The position numbers were made by a program, and so were the translations under genes. Below are positions 1 through 9,461 of a DNA stretch of 18,425 nt, one piece after another. The notes under the pieces were generated by a model. The model searched no databases. It had not been told where the DNA came from and saw only the letters and a program-made list of their open reading frames with translations. This DNA is from JAPUIN01 sp041580375. GTDB taxonomy: Bacteria; Acidobacteriota; Polarisedimenticolia; Gp22-AA2. Within the stretch, counting starts at the first letter, position 1; the number at the start of each line of letters is the position of its first letter. The stretch is from the NCBI GenBank assembly GCA_041580375.1, contig JBFGDZ010000061.1, forward strand, positions 1-18,425, given 5' to 3'.

Positions 1-475
1 ATCCGCAATGGCTGTCCATGAGGCCCGTCACCAGCGAATCCTCCAGCGCGATGTGCCCCATCCGGGTGCCCGATCGCAGACCGCGCGCCACGTGGGGGGC
101 CTGCGTCATGTTCTCCATGCCGCCCGCCAGAACCGCATCCGCCTCGCCGAGCGCGATCAGCTGTGCGGCGGAGACGATCGACTGGATCCCCGACCCGCAG
201 AGCCGGTTGACGGTGAGAGCCGGGACCGATTCGGGGACCCCCGCCTTGAGTCCCACGTGGCGGGCCCCGTAGATGGCGTTCGCGCTCGTCTGCATGGCGT
301 TGCCGAAGATGACGTGCTGGATGCGGTCCGCGGCGATCCCCGAGCGCGCGAGAGCCTCGCGCGCCGCGATCGCCCCGAGCTCCGTCTCCGGAATGTCCCG
401 GAAATGCGTGTTGTAGGTGGCCATGGGCGTCCTGGCTCCGGCCAGTATCAGTGCATCCAGGGTCCGCGCGCTCAT
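1..475 (-). CDS. Acetyl-CoA acetyltransferase (thiolase), N-terminal part, cut by window edge
   Basis: Thiolases condense two acyl-CoA molecules or cleave a 3-ketoacyl-CoA with CoA. They are cytoplasmic and act in beta-oxidation or in acetoacetyl-CoA and polyhydroxyalkanoate synthesis. The reading frame is open from the ATG at 475 to the left edge, giving about 158 residues, roughly the first 40 percent of a usual 390-residue enzyme. It begins MSARTLDALILAGARTP, the usual thiolase opening. The acyl-accepting active-site cysteine is Cys93 in VNRLCGSG, followed by the GGMENMTQAPH stretch conserved in acetoacetyl-CoA thiolases. The C-terminal His and Cys catalytic motifs lie outside the window. 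The start overlaps the stop of the upstream helicase-loader gene in an ATGA, so the two are probably translationally coupled. Family assignment is secure; substrate chain length cannot be decided from this part. Confidence 0.93.
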   Translation of the reverse strand, partial: MSARTLDALILAGARTPMATYNTHFRDIPETELGAIAAREALARSGIAADRIQHVIFGNAMQTSANAIYGARHVGLKAGVPESVPALTVNRLCGSGIQSIVSAAQLIALGEADAVLAGGMENMTQAPHVARGLRSGTRMGHIALEDSLVTGLMDSHCG

Positions 476-1275
476 GGCGCGTCCTCTTTTCGCGGCGGTC
501 TCCGCGAGAGCGGATAGTGATCCGCCAGCTTGATCTGGCTGCGGAAATCGTCCGCTTCCACGAAGACGAGATGACACATCTCGTGCAGGCGGGAGCGGAC
601 CCGGGGACCGATGCGGTCCCGGAGCGTCGGCAGATTCCGCTGTGCCGGCTCGTCCAGGTAATTGGTCGTCACGAGGGTGGCCTTTCTGTCGTTGTATCGC
701 GTCGTGACGATGTGGGCGAGAGTTTCCTCCAGCCAGGGGCTGAACTGCCGGCCCCCGAGATCATCCAGGAGGACGACCTCCGTGGCGAGAACCGGTTGCA
801 GAATCTCGAGCTCGTTGAGTCCCGAAGGACGATCGAAGGTGGCCTGCAGGGCCCGAAGGAGATCCTGCACGTCACAGAAGAGGCAGGGCACCCCCTTGTC
901 GACCATGAGCCGCCGCAGAGACGCGACGGCGAGGTGGGTCTTGCCCACGCCGGGAGGCCCCATCAGGAGCAGGCCGTTGTCACTGAGGGGGTACTCGTCC
1001 GCGTAGCGCATCGTCCTCGCCTTGGCGTTGGCCAGAGAGAAAGCGTGCTTGCCGTACGCATCGAAATTGGCGAACTCGCACTCCCTGTAGCGCGAAGGAA
1101 TGCGGGCGCGCTCGATGAACGATTCGAGCGCCGAGCCGGGCCCCGCCGGACGCCGGCAGGAGCAGGGGCGAGCCCGCGTCGTCCCGTCGACGTCCACGAT
1201 GGCAAATCCGGTGCCGCCGCACGCGGGGCAGCGCGTTTCGGTCGCCTCGTTCACCGGCCCTTCCTCAGAATCCAT
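472..1275 (-). CDS. DnaC/DnaI-like ATPase, probable replicative helicase loader
   Basis: A 267-residue AAA+ protein of the DnaC/IstB family. These ATPases load the replicative helicase DnaB or assist IS21-type transposases. The N-terminus has a cysteine cluster (Cys16, Cys19, Cys38, Cys40: CPACGGTG then CSC) resembling the zinc-binding helicase-interaction domain of DnaI. The ATPase core has Walker A GPPGVGKTH (about 106-114), Walker B VVLLDDL (167-173), a sensor-1 TTN near 203-205 and an arginine-rich RIGPRVRSR near 221-229. No transposase is adjacent, which together with the cysteine domain argues for a replication role rather than IstB. The ATG lies 3 bp after the stop of the sigma-factor gene and the stop overlaps the thiolase start. 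Family is clear; the precise helicase partner is inferred. Confidence 0.88.
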   Translation of the reverse strand: MDSEEGPVNEATETRCPACGGTGFAIVDVDGTTRARPCSCRRPAGPGSALESFIERARIPSRYRECEFANFDAYGKHAFSLANAKARTMRYADEYPLSDNGLLLMGPPGVGKTHLAVASLRRLMVDKGVPCLFCDVQDLLRALQATFDRPSGLNELEILQPVLATEVVLLDDLGGRQFSPWLEETLAHIVTTRYNDRKATLVTTNYLDEPAQRNLPTLRDRIGPRVRSRLHEMCHLVFVEADDFRSQIKLADHYPLSRRPPRKEDAP

Positions 1276-1278
1276 CGT

Positions 1279-2142
1279 TCAATTCAGGTAGCCCTGGAGT
1301 TGCTGGCATTTCTGCGAGCGATTCAGTTTCTCGAGCGCCTGGGCTTCGATCTGCCGGATGCGCTCGCGCGAGAGCCCCATCATCTCACCGATCTCCTTCA
1401 GCGTCTTCGGTTCGCCCTCCTCCAGCCCGAATCGCAGCCGCAGGACCTTCTGTTCCTTCGGATCGAGCTCGTCGAGGCAGGCGTAGAGGTGATCCTTGAG
1501 CGATGACTTCAGCAGGACCACGTCGGCCGGCGGGATGACGTCCTGTTCGAGCTTGTCGGACAGGTGGAACTCGTGCTCTTCGTCGATCACGGTCGAGAGC
1601 GAGACGTTCTCGTCGGCCACCTGCAGGAGATTGACCACCTCCTCCACGGGGATCTCCAGCTTGTGGGCGATCTCGTCGGGTGTCGGATGACGCTCCAGAT
1701 CGAGAGTGAGCTGCGAGATCGTGCGGCCGATCCGGTAGAGCAGATTGGCCTGCTTCTGCGGCAGGCGGAATGCCCCGCTCTGATCGGACAGGGCGTGGAT
1801 GATCGCCTGGCGGACCCACCAGACCGCGTAGGTAATGAACTTGACGTTCTTCTTGGGATTGAAACGCTTGGCGGCCTCGATCAGTCCGATGTTGCCCTCG
1901 TTGATCAGATCGAGGAACGAGAGGCCGCAGTTGCGATATTTCTTGGCGAAGCTGACGACGAACCGCAGGTTGGCCTCTACGAGCTTCCGCAACGCATCCC
2001 GGTCGCCCCGCTGGATGCGCGCCCCGAGGACCTTCTCCTCGTCGGCCGTGATGCGGGGTAATCGGGAGATCTCCTGCAGGTATTTCTTCAGCGTTTCGGA
2101 CGAGGACGAGGGCTTCCGGCTCGACGACTTCGTCTGTTCCAC
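1279..2142 (-). CDS. RpoD/SigA-family sigma factor lacking region 1.1
   Basis: A 287-residue sigma-70 family protein that would direct RNA polymerase to promoters. Region 1.2 (about 17-45) starts with LKKYLQEISRLP. Region 2 (51-120) has EANLRFVVSFAKKY and the promoter-melting stretch YAVWWVRQAI. Region 3 lies around 150-200, and region 4.2 (about 247-273) has the helix-turn-helix SRERIRQIEAQALEKL. There is no acidic region 1.1 or long non-conserved insert, so it looks like a group 2 or short primary-type factor. It has no RpoH box, so I do not call it RpoH. The start is a GTG: the only in-frame upstream codons are TGG and then a stop. An AAGGGG ribosome-binding site lies 6 nt before it. It follows hspR by 3 bp. 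Whether it is the housekeeping or an alternative sigma cannot be settled here. Confidence 0.9.
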   Translation of the reverse strand: MEQTKSSSRKPSSSSETLKKYLQEISRLPRITADEEKVLGARIQRGDRDALRKLVEANLRFVVSFAKKYRNCGLSFLDLINEGNIGLIEAAKRFNPKKNVKFITYAVWWVRQAIIHALSDQSGAFRLPQKQANLLYRIGRTISQLTLDLERHPTPDEIAHKLEIPVEEVVNLLQVADENVSLSTVIDEEHEFHLSDKLEQDVIPPADVVLLKSSLKDHLYACLDELDPKEQKVLRLRFGLEEGEPKTLKEIGEMMGLSRERIRQIEAQALEKLNRSQKCQQLQGYLN

Positions 2143-2145
2143 CCA

Positions 2146-2538
2146 TCACCCCTTCTGGACTTTGACGATTCTCCCCGGTTTCTTCACCGGGACCAGCGCC
2201 TCCTTCGCATCGATCCCGTCGTGCTCGCGCCGCGACTGGAGCTCGTCCTTCAGCCGGGCGATGAAGCGATCCATCTCGGCCTGCATCGATTCCATCTTTC
2301 GACGCATGTTGAGAATGATCTCGACCCCCGCCAGATTCACCCCGAGATCCCGCGTGAGGCTGAGAATGAGGGACAATCGTTCCAGATCCTTGTCCGAGTA
2401 GAGACGGGTGTTCCCCTCGGTGCGGGAGGGCTTGAGCAGGCCCTCCCGCTCGTAAAGACGCAGCGTCTGCGGGTGGACGCCGAACTCCTGCGCCACCACG
2501 CTGATCATGTAGTACGCCCGGCCTTTCTTCGGGGGCAT
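2146..2538 (-). CDS. hspR: HspR-type MerR-family heat-shock repressor
   Basis: A 130-residue MerR-family regulator. Residues about 12-60 form the winged helix (ISVVAQEFGVHPQTLRLYEREGLL, then EGNTRLYS), followed by a long helix (RDLGVNLAGVEIILNMRRKM, a hallmark of HspR) that would dimerise. The C-terminus is basic and lacks effector-binding cysteines. HspR represses dnaK operons by binding HAIR inverted repeats, usually with DnaK as co-repressor. The location three genes downstream of dnaK, plus a HAIR match in the dnaK promoter, makes this specific assignment strong. The ATG at 2538 has a GGAGGT ribosome-binding site a few nt upstream. It sits 25 bp after dnaJ. Confidence 0.93.
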   Translation of the reverse strand: MPPKKGRAYYMISVVAQEFGVHPQTLRLYEREGLLKPSRTEGNTRLYSDKDLERLSLILSLTRDLGVNLAGVEIILNMRRKMESMQAEMDRFIARLKDELQSRREHDGIDAKEALVPVKKPGRIVKVQKG

Positions 2539-2563
2539 TCGACCTCCGGGTTCCGCGCGGGCG

Positions 2564-3667
2564 TCAGACGAGGATGCCCCGGCGGACCTCTTCGCCGGGG
2601 TCGAGGGCGCCGAGCTCCCGGAGGAGCTCGCGCGATCGCTCGTCGGCGGCGCGCGGAGTGCTCACCCGCACCTCCACGAATTGATCTCCCCGGCCGCCGC
2701 CGCGCAGGGACGGTGCCCCCTTGCCACGCAGCCGGAACTTCTGTCCCGTCTGCGTGCCCGGCGGTACGCGAAACGTCGCCCGGCCGTCGATCGTCGGAAC
2801 CTCGGGGCGGGATCCGAGCGCCGCCTCGGTCACCGTGATCGGCACCGTGCAGTAGATATTATCACCGATTCGATGGAAGAATTGGTGCGGCGCGACGCGG
2901 GTGATGATGAAAAGATCGCCCGGCGGGCCCCCGTTCCGGCCGGCGCGGCCCCGTCCAGGAACGCGGACGCGCGATCCGTCGTCCACGCCGGCGGGGATGT
3001 GGACGCGGATCGGCTCGCGACGGGTGAGGACTCCGAGTCCCTGGCACGAGCCGCAGCCCTCCGAGCCGAGAGTCCCTTCGCCGCTGCATCGATTGCAGGT
3101 GGAGGCGAAGCGGAGCAGGCCCGAGACGTGGCTGATCCGGCCGGTCCCCGCGCAATCCGAGCACGTGCGCCGCACGCGCGCCGGCACTCTGCCGGATCCG
3201 CCGCACCGGGGACATGTCGACTCGGCGTCGATCGTGATCTCGGTGGTCAGGCCGCGCAGGGCGTCGAAAAACCCGATGTTGAGGGTGTGCGTCACATCAT
3301 CGCCGCGGACGGGGGCGTTCCGGTCATGCGCTCCGGCGCGGCCGCCGCGGAAGAACTCCGTGAAGAAGGAGGAGAATCCTCCCATCCCCCCGAGATCGCC
3401 CAGATCGAACGCGGACTCGAAGCCGGCGCCCGGCGGTGCGCCGTGAACCCCGCCCCCTCCCATCTGCAGCTGCAGATCGTAGGCTTTGCGCCGCTGGGGA
3501 TCCGAGAGAGTGTCGTAGGCCTCGGTCGCCCGCTTGAACCGGTCCTCCGCCGTGCGGTCTCCCGGGTTCAGGTCCGGATGGTATTGCCTGGCCAGCTTGC
3601 GGTAGGCCCGCTTGATCTCGGCCGGACGTGCCTTGGGGCCGATCCCCAGAACGTCGTAGTAGTTCAT
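2564..3667 (-). CDS. dnaJ: DnaJ, class A J-domain co-chaperone
   Basis: A 367-residue complete DnaJ. It stimulates the DnaK ATPase and delivers unfolded substrates. The J domain spans 1-66 with His30-Pro31-Asp32. A Gly/Phe-rich linker (about 70-110) follows. Four zinc-binding CxxCxGxG repeats lie at 152-159, 169-176, 191-198 and 205-212. The C-terminal substrate domains follow to the end (PGDLFIITRVAPHQFF, then the dimerisation region). Presence of both the G/F and zinc regions makes it a true class A protein rather than CbpA. The gene lies 7 bp after hsp20 and 25 bp before hspR. Nothing looks damaged. Confidence 0.96.
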   Translation of the reverse strand: MNYYDVLGIGPKARPAEIKRAYRKLARQYHPDLNPGDRTAEDRFKRATEAYDTLSDPQRRKAYDLQLQMGGGGVHGAPPGAGFESAFDLGDLGGMGGFSSFFTEFFRGGRAGAHDRNAPVRGDDVTHTLNIGFFDALRGLTTEITIDAESTCPRCGGSGRVPARVRRTCSDCAGTGRISHVSGLLRFASTCNRCSGEGTLGSEGCGSCQGLGVLTRREPIRVHIPAGVDDGSRVRVPGRGRAGRNGGPPGDLFIITRVAPHQFFHRIGDNIYCTVPITVTEAALGSRPEVPTIDGRATFRVPPGTQTGQKFRLRGKGAPSLRGGGRGDQFVEVRVSTPRAADERSRELLRELGALDPGEEVRRGILV

Positions 3668-3674
3668 GACCGTT

Positions 3675-4147
3675 TCAGGCCACGCGGATGCGCACCGGGC
3701 CGCTCGGCGCGCGGGGCGCCTTGGGCAGAACGACCTCGAGCAGGCCGGTCCCGAAGCGCGCCCGGATGCCGCCCTCGTCCACCGGCCCCGGAAGATGGAA
3801 GGAGCGTGCGAACGGCCCGTGCGATCGCTCCACCCGCAGGTGTCCCGCCCTTCTCGAATCCTCGTCGGAGGGCCGATGGCCCTCCAGAGAGAGGACGCCT
3901 GCTTCCAGACGGATGTTGATGTCCTCGCGGCGGACTCCCGGCAGTTCCACCGTCAGGCGGTAGGACTCGTCGTCCTCGCTCAGGTCCGCAAGGGGCGTCC
4001 AGCCGCCGGGCTCTCCCTCTCCGAAATCGCCTTTTCTCATGACGTTCTCGAACAGGCGGTTGAGCCGTTCCTTGAGCGTGATGAGGTCGCGGAGCGGATC
4101 CCAGGCCCCGCCCGCCGGGTCCTGCGCTGGTGGCGCCTGTCGCCGGC

Positions 4148-4151
<4 letters not shown>
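3675..4151 (-). CDS. Hsp20/alpha-crystallin small heat-shock protein
   Basis: A 158-residue small heat-shock protein, an ATP-independent holdase that binds unfolding proteins for later refolding by DnaK and DnaJ. The alpha-crystallin domain runs from about residue 62 to 150. Recognisable are YRLTVELPGVRREDINIRLEAGVL and the closing strand with GLLEVVLPKA. The N-terminal arm has the usual WDPLRDLITLKERLNRLF helix. The ATG overlaps the dnaK stop in an ATGA, so it should be translated together with dnaK. It occupies the place where grpE stands in actinobacterial dnaK-grpE-dnaJ-hspR operons, but it shows no GrpE features. Confidence 0.94.
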
Positions 4152-6076
<1,925 letters not shown>

Positions 6077-6121
6077 TCAGTTCCCCTCCATGTCACGGCG
6101 TAGGCCGCTTAGTCGAGGATT

Positions 6122-6150
6122 AGTATAGGACTTGAGTCCATCATTGTCAA
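6122..6150 (-). promoter_or_regulatory. Sigma-70-type promoter of the dnaK operon
   Basis: Read on the minus strand, a perfect -35 TTGACA (6145-6150) is separated by exactly 17 nt from a -10 TATACT (6122-6127). The predicted start of transcription is near 6115, about 40 nt before the dnaK ATG. The -35 lies inside one arm of the HAIR operator, so repressor and polymerase should exclude each other. Such a strong promoter is what a repressor-controlled (rather than sigma-32-controlled) heat-shock operon needs. Confidence 0.85.
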
Positions 6151-6151
6151 G
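6131..6151. promoter_or_regulatory. HAIR operator (HspR-associated inverted repeat)
   Basis: On the minus strand the site reads CTTGACA-N7-ACTCAAG. The HAIR consensus is CTTGAGT-N7-ACTCAAG. The right arm matches 7 of 7, the left arm 5 of 7, and the 7-nt spacing is exact. The two left-arm mismatches are exactly the bases needed to make the -35 hexamer TTGACA. An hspR gene in the same operon supports autoregulation. Confidence 0.85.
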
Positions 6152-6238
6152 TACGGAGGTGCTCCGGACACTAAGTTGTTAATTCTATTAGAATGAGTAG
6201 AATAAGAGAATCCTTCGAAGGCGGGTCGCGGCGCGACT
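6152..6238. other. A/T-rich spacer between the DUF4388 gene and the dnaK promoter
   Basis: This stretch is strikingly A/T-rich against its surroundings. It contains a 13-nt inverted repeat ATTCTA-T-TAGAAT (6182-6194), a palindrome CCTTCGAAGG and, nearer the gene end, a short GTCGCG-C-CGCGAC stem. No T-run follows any of these, so I do not call a terminator. It could be an upstream promoter element for dnaK. No coding sequence is seen. Confidence 0.4.
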
Positions 6239-7438
6239 CTACGACTCCCCCTCCTCCCCCGAGTTCCCGGCCGCTCCCGGGGCGAGCCTGAAGCCGTCCG
6301 GTGACGGAAAGTAGGCGTAGGGGCGCCCCCACGGATCGTGAAGATCCGCCCCGTCAAGAAGGCCGGAGTTCACGAGCGCCTCCAGATCGGCCGGATATCC
6401 CCGGTGCAGCAACTGATGAACCCGAACGGCGAACCGGATGCGCTGCATGCGGCTTCGGCTGATCGCTGCCTGCAGGGTGTCGACCTCGTCCGGTCCGATG
6501 ATCGGGGAGAGGAGGGCTGCCAGCGGCTCCTGATTGAGGGAGCGGATGAGCCAGGGCTGGGCTCGATAGAGGATGGAGCCTCCGCTCGCCAGGATCAATA
6601 GAAGAAACCCGACGCCGAGCAGCACGGGGGAGGTTTCACGCGGCGCCGCCGGCGCCGCCTCGGCGGCTTTCTGCGCGCGCGACGCGGCCTCCTCGATGAT
6701 CTGCCGCGTCAGAAGCTCGTGAAGCAGGCGGCAGGTGTCGAACTCACCGAGCGTCGATCGTTCGACGATCTCCCGAACGCTGCGCTTGCCGTCGACGAGA
6801 CCGTGCACGAGCCTCTCCTGCTCGCTGAGAGTCACGCTCTGGGCTCCCTCCTCGGCCTCCAACCCCTCCGCGGCCGGCGCCGCCTCCGAGGCGATCTCGA
6901 CGTTGGCGTGCCGGAAGACCGTGTCGAACGACTTCAGGCCCTTCTCGATCATGGGCCATTCGTCGAGGATGCGGGCCCCCTCCATCAGAATGCTCTCCGC
7001 GGACATCGGCACGACGTTCTGTTTGTCGTACTCGACGCGGGCCTCCTGGCTGAAGTCGTACTCGCCGTCACGCCAGCGGAACAGCCGGTAGATCATCTGG
7101 CTGATCTGAATCTGGAGCGCTTCCTTGAGGGCGCCGGCGTCGATGAATCCCATCTCCACGAGCGTGTTGCCCATGCGCTTCAGGGTGTTCTTCTGGACCC
7201 GGAGCGCCTCCTGCAGCTGGGCCTCCGTGATGCGACCGGATTTCACCAGCACGGTTCCCAGCCGGTCCTCCAGGCGCCGGTGCAGGGAGTCGGCGGCCAC
7301 CACCTCGCCCTCGACGAAGGCCACGGTCGCGACGTCGTCCTTGCTCTTCAGGGTCAGAATCCCCGTCTTCCGCTGGATTCCGATCAGCTGAAAGATGTCC
7401 GCGAGGCTGAAATCCCTGAGCGTTCCCTTGAGGGCCAT
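6239..7438 (-). CDS. DUF4388 (PATAN) protein with one membrane segment and a pseudopilin-like C-terminus
   Basis: A 399-residue protein. Residues 1 to about 145 form a DUF4388/PATAN domain (opening ALKGTLRDFSLADIFQLIG, then GILTLKS, FVEGEVVAA and GEYDFS), a module found with two-component and GTPase signalling. Residues about 205-255 look like a winged-helix region (LVDGKRSVREIVERS). An Ala/Pro-rich linker precedes one hydrophobic segment (about 271-291). The C-terminus (about 345-390) contains YPADLEAL, DPWGRPYAYF and DGFRLAPG, which resemble the calcium-loop end of GspG major pseudopilins. This suggests a cytoplasmic sensor linked across the membrane to a pseudopilin-like periplasmic domain. 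It is last in a three-gene operon, 7 bp after its neighbour. Function is not known. Confidence 0.85.
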   Translation of the reverse strand: MALKGTLRDFSLADIFQLIGIQRKTGILTLKSKDDVATVAFVEGEVVAADSLHRRLEDRLGTVLVKSGRITEAQLQEALRVQKNTLKRMGNTLVEMGFIDAGALKEALQIQISQMIYRLFRWRDGEYDFSQEARVEYDKQNVVPMSAESILMEGARILDEWPMIEKGLKSFDTVFRHANVEIASEAAPAAEGLEAEEGAQSVTLSEQERLVHGLVDGKRSVREIVERSTLGEFDTCRLLHELLTRQIIEEAASRAQKAAEAAPAAPRETSPVLLGVGFLLLILASGGSILYRAQPWLIRSLNQEPLAALLSPIIGPDEVDTLQAAISRSRMQRIRFAVRVHQLLHRGYPADLEALVNSGLLDGADLHDPWGRPYAYFPSPDGFRLAPGAAGNSGEEGES

Positions 7439-7445
7439 CGTTCTC

Positions 7446-9422
7446 TCAGTCCCGGCGCGCTTCGGGCGCGGACAGGTTCCCCGTCAGCCAGGCGAGGAGA
7501 CCCAGCACGACGAGCATGACGCCGATTCCGGACCACCCGGCGGACGCGAGCTCCTCGGGCGCGATCAGCACGCGTCCTCGAAGCAGCAGGCCGCACAGAG
7601 CGAAGAACCAGATGACCAGCAGCACGCACCCCTTCAGGGTTCGGCCGCCGAGCACGTGCCCGCTTCCCGGAGCGACGAGTCCGAGAAGCCGGGCACCCAG
7701 GAAGTGCCGCCTCCGGTAGCGCGCGACCTCCTCCATCTTCTTGGACTTGACCCCGGGCGCCAGCCCGTCACGGAGGATGAAAAGGTGGGTGCACTGGGCG
7801 CAGACGTCACCGAACCGCGACGCCACCTGGCAGCGGCGGCAGTAGGGTCGTCCGCAGCGCCGGCAGCGGCGAGCGGAGGCGCGGCGCGGCACCAGACCGA
7901 GGCCGGGAACCACCAGCAGGGTCAGGAGTCCTATCCCGCCCGCGAGCGTGGCCGACGAGCGCGCGATCCCGCTCGCCGCACCCGCGCCTCCACCATCGCG
8001 GCGGATGCCGGTCACGCGATCCCAGATTTCAAGAGACGTGTAGCTCGTGTCGACCGGCACGCGCCGCGCGCCCTCGGCGGTGCCCTCCTGGAGGAGATCG
8101 TTGATCAGCGTTTCGTTCAGCCGGCGGGATTCCCTCAGCTCCGCGTCGGCCGCCTCGAGATGGAAGACCTCCAGATGTGCCAGGTGGCTGTTGTAATGCG
8201 CGAGCGCGAGGCCGGGCTCGTTGCCCCAGGCGCGCTGGTAGTACTTCTGCGCGATCGCGTACTCCTGACGCAGGGCGTGGATATTGCCCAGATTCACGAG
8301 CGCTCGCCCGTGGCCCGGATCCATATCGAGCACACGCCGGTACATCACCACCGCGTCATCGTGACGACCGGCGGACCGGTAGGCCGAGGCGAGCAGGAAC
8401 GGGTACATCGGCTCGTCCTCGTGCTGCGCGGTCAGCCGCTGAAGGGCCCGTTCGTGCTGCAGGTCCGGGCCCTGTCGCATCGTGTGGATGAGGGCCCTGG
8501 CCCCGGGATCGACGGCGGTGCCGAACGTCCATCCGAGCAGAACGCCCACCGGCCCCGCCAGCATCAGCAGCAGCAGGGCGGCCGCGGCCACGGCCTTGCC
8601 GGACGGCCGGAAATAGGCGGCGAAGAGGGCCGCCCAGACCGCGATGGCCCAGGCCGGGGCGATCGGCAGCAGAATGGGAACGGCGAGCAGGATCCATCCG
8701 AGAAGGCGCGCGCTCTCCTCGGTCAATCGGCCGGCGGAACGCTCCTCGAGATCGTGGGAGAAGGCCGGAACGCTCCGCAGGCAGAGAACGAGGAGGGCGG
8801 CCACGATCCCCAGACACAGGGCCGCGTAGAGAATGAGGATTCCGTTCGCCGCGAGAAAGTAGAGCGATCCCGGGTCGGCGAACAGGTTCGCGAATCCGCG
8901 CCACCAGGCGCCGGCGGCCCCGCCCAGATCGCGTTCCCCGCGCAGCAGGGACAGTCCGAGCCCGCCGTAGGCGGTCGACAGGGTCGGCTGGAAGCGCGCG
9001 GCGAGGGCGAAGTTTTCCCGGGCGGCGGGATAGTCGCCATTGTCCAGCGCGCGCCGTCCCTGCGCGAGAAACGCGGCGGCGATGTCCGGCGCCGTGCGCA
9101 CGCCCGACCGGCGCATGAAGTCGATGGCGACCTCGATCTGACGCGCCGCCTGCTCCGTCTGCCCGCGCTCGCGGAACGCGCGCTGCTTGAACCAGAGACC
9201 GCTCAGGACGACGTTCGGATCCACGTTCTGGAGGGACGGCGCCGCGCCGGGCCCGGCGCCCGGTTCGCTCTCCCAGGCGGCATCCTGATCGATCGGCAGG
9301 AGGATCGTCTCGTCATCCAGGCGGATCGTCTCGGGCTCCTCCTCCGCGGCGAGCGCGAAGGGGGCGATCGGAACGACGAGGAGAACGACCAGAGCCAGTC
9401 GAGCCGGGATCTGTCCGCTCAT
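7446..9422 (-). CDS. Multi-pass membrane protein with TPRs and a zinc ribbon
   Basis: A 658-residue protein not matched to a named family. It starts with a signal-like hydrophobic stretch (9-26, ending ALAA). TPR-like helices occur at about 111-160. Membrane segments lie near 190-213, 241-262, 262-280 and 288-307. A second TPR block spans about 345-435 (AYRSAGRHDDAVVMYRRVLD and similar). A further membrane segment lies at 492-512, then a zinc-ribbon or B-box-like cysteine cluster (Cys520, 523, 528, 531, 541, 544), then two more hydrophobic segments (about 595-625 and 640-655) flanking a VAPGSGHVLGG turn. It lies between a DUF1844 gene (39 bp gap) and a DUF4388 gene (7 bp gap). The ATG has only a poor ribosome-binding site. 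A scaffold role is plausible but inferred. Confidence 0.78.
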   Translation of the reverse strand: MSGQIPARLALVVLLVVPIAPFALAAEEEPETIRLDDETILLPIDQDAAWESEPGAGPGAAPSLQNVDPNVVLSGLWFKQRAFRERGQTEQAARQIEVAIDFMRRSGVRTAPDIAAAFLAQGRRALDNGDYPAARENFALAARFQPTLSTAYGGLGLSLLRGERDLGGAAGAWWRGFANLFADPGSLYFLAANGILILYAALCLGIVAALLVLCLRSVPAFSHDLEERSAGRLTEESARLLGWILLAVPILLPIAPAWAIAVWAALFAAYFRPSGKAVAAAALLLLMLAGPVGVLLGWTFGTAVDPGARALIHTMRQGPDLQHERALQRLTAQHEDEPMYPFLLASAYRSAGRHDDAVVMYRRVLDMDPGHGRALVNLGNIHALRQEYAIAQKYYQRAWGNEPGLALAHYNSHLAHLEVFHLEAADAELRESRRLNETLINDLLQEGTAEGARRVPVDTSYTSLEIWDRVTGIRRDGGGAGAASGIARSSATLAGGIGLLTLLVVPGLGLVPRRASARRCRRCGRPYCRRCQVASRFGDVCAQCTHLFILRDGLAPGVKSKKMEEVARYRRRHFLGARLLGLVAPGSGHVLGGRTLKGCVLLVIWFFALCGLLLRGRVLIAPEELASAGWSGIGVMLVVLGLLAWLTGNLSAPEARRD

Positions 9423-9461
9423 GATGCGGGCGCGCGTCCCTTCACGATCGGGACGATCGGG

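Noticed and set aside
472..1275. Calling the ATPase an IS21 helper IstB
   Set aside because: There is no transposase or terminal repeat nearby, and the N-terminal cysteine cluster resembles DnaI-type loaders.
1279..2142. Calling the sigma factor RpoH because of its heat-shock neighbours
   Set aside because: No RpoH box is visible; regions 2-4 read as RpoD/SigA-like, and control of the operon appears to be by HspR.
6182..6215. Terminator after the DUF4388 gene
   Set aside because: Palindromes are present but none is a G/C stem followed by a T-run.
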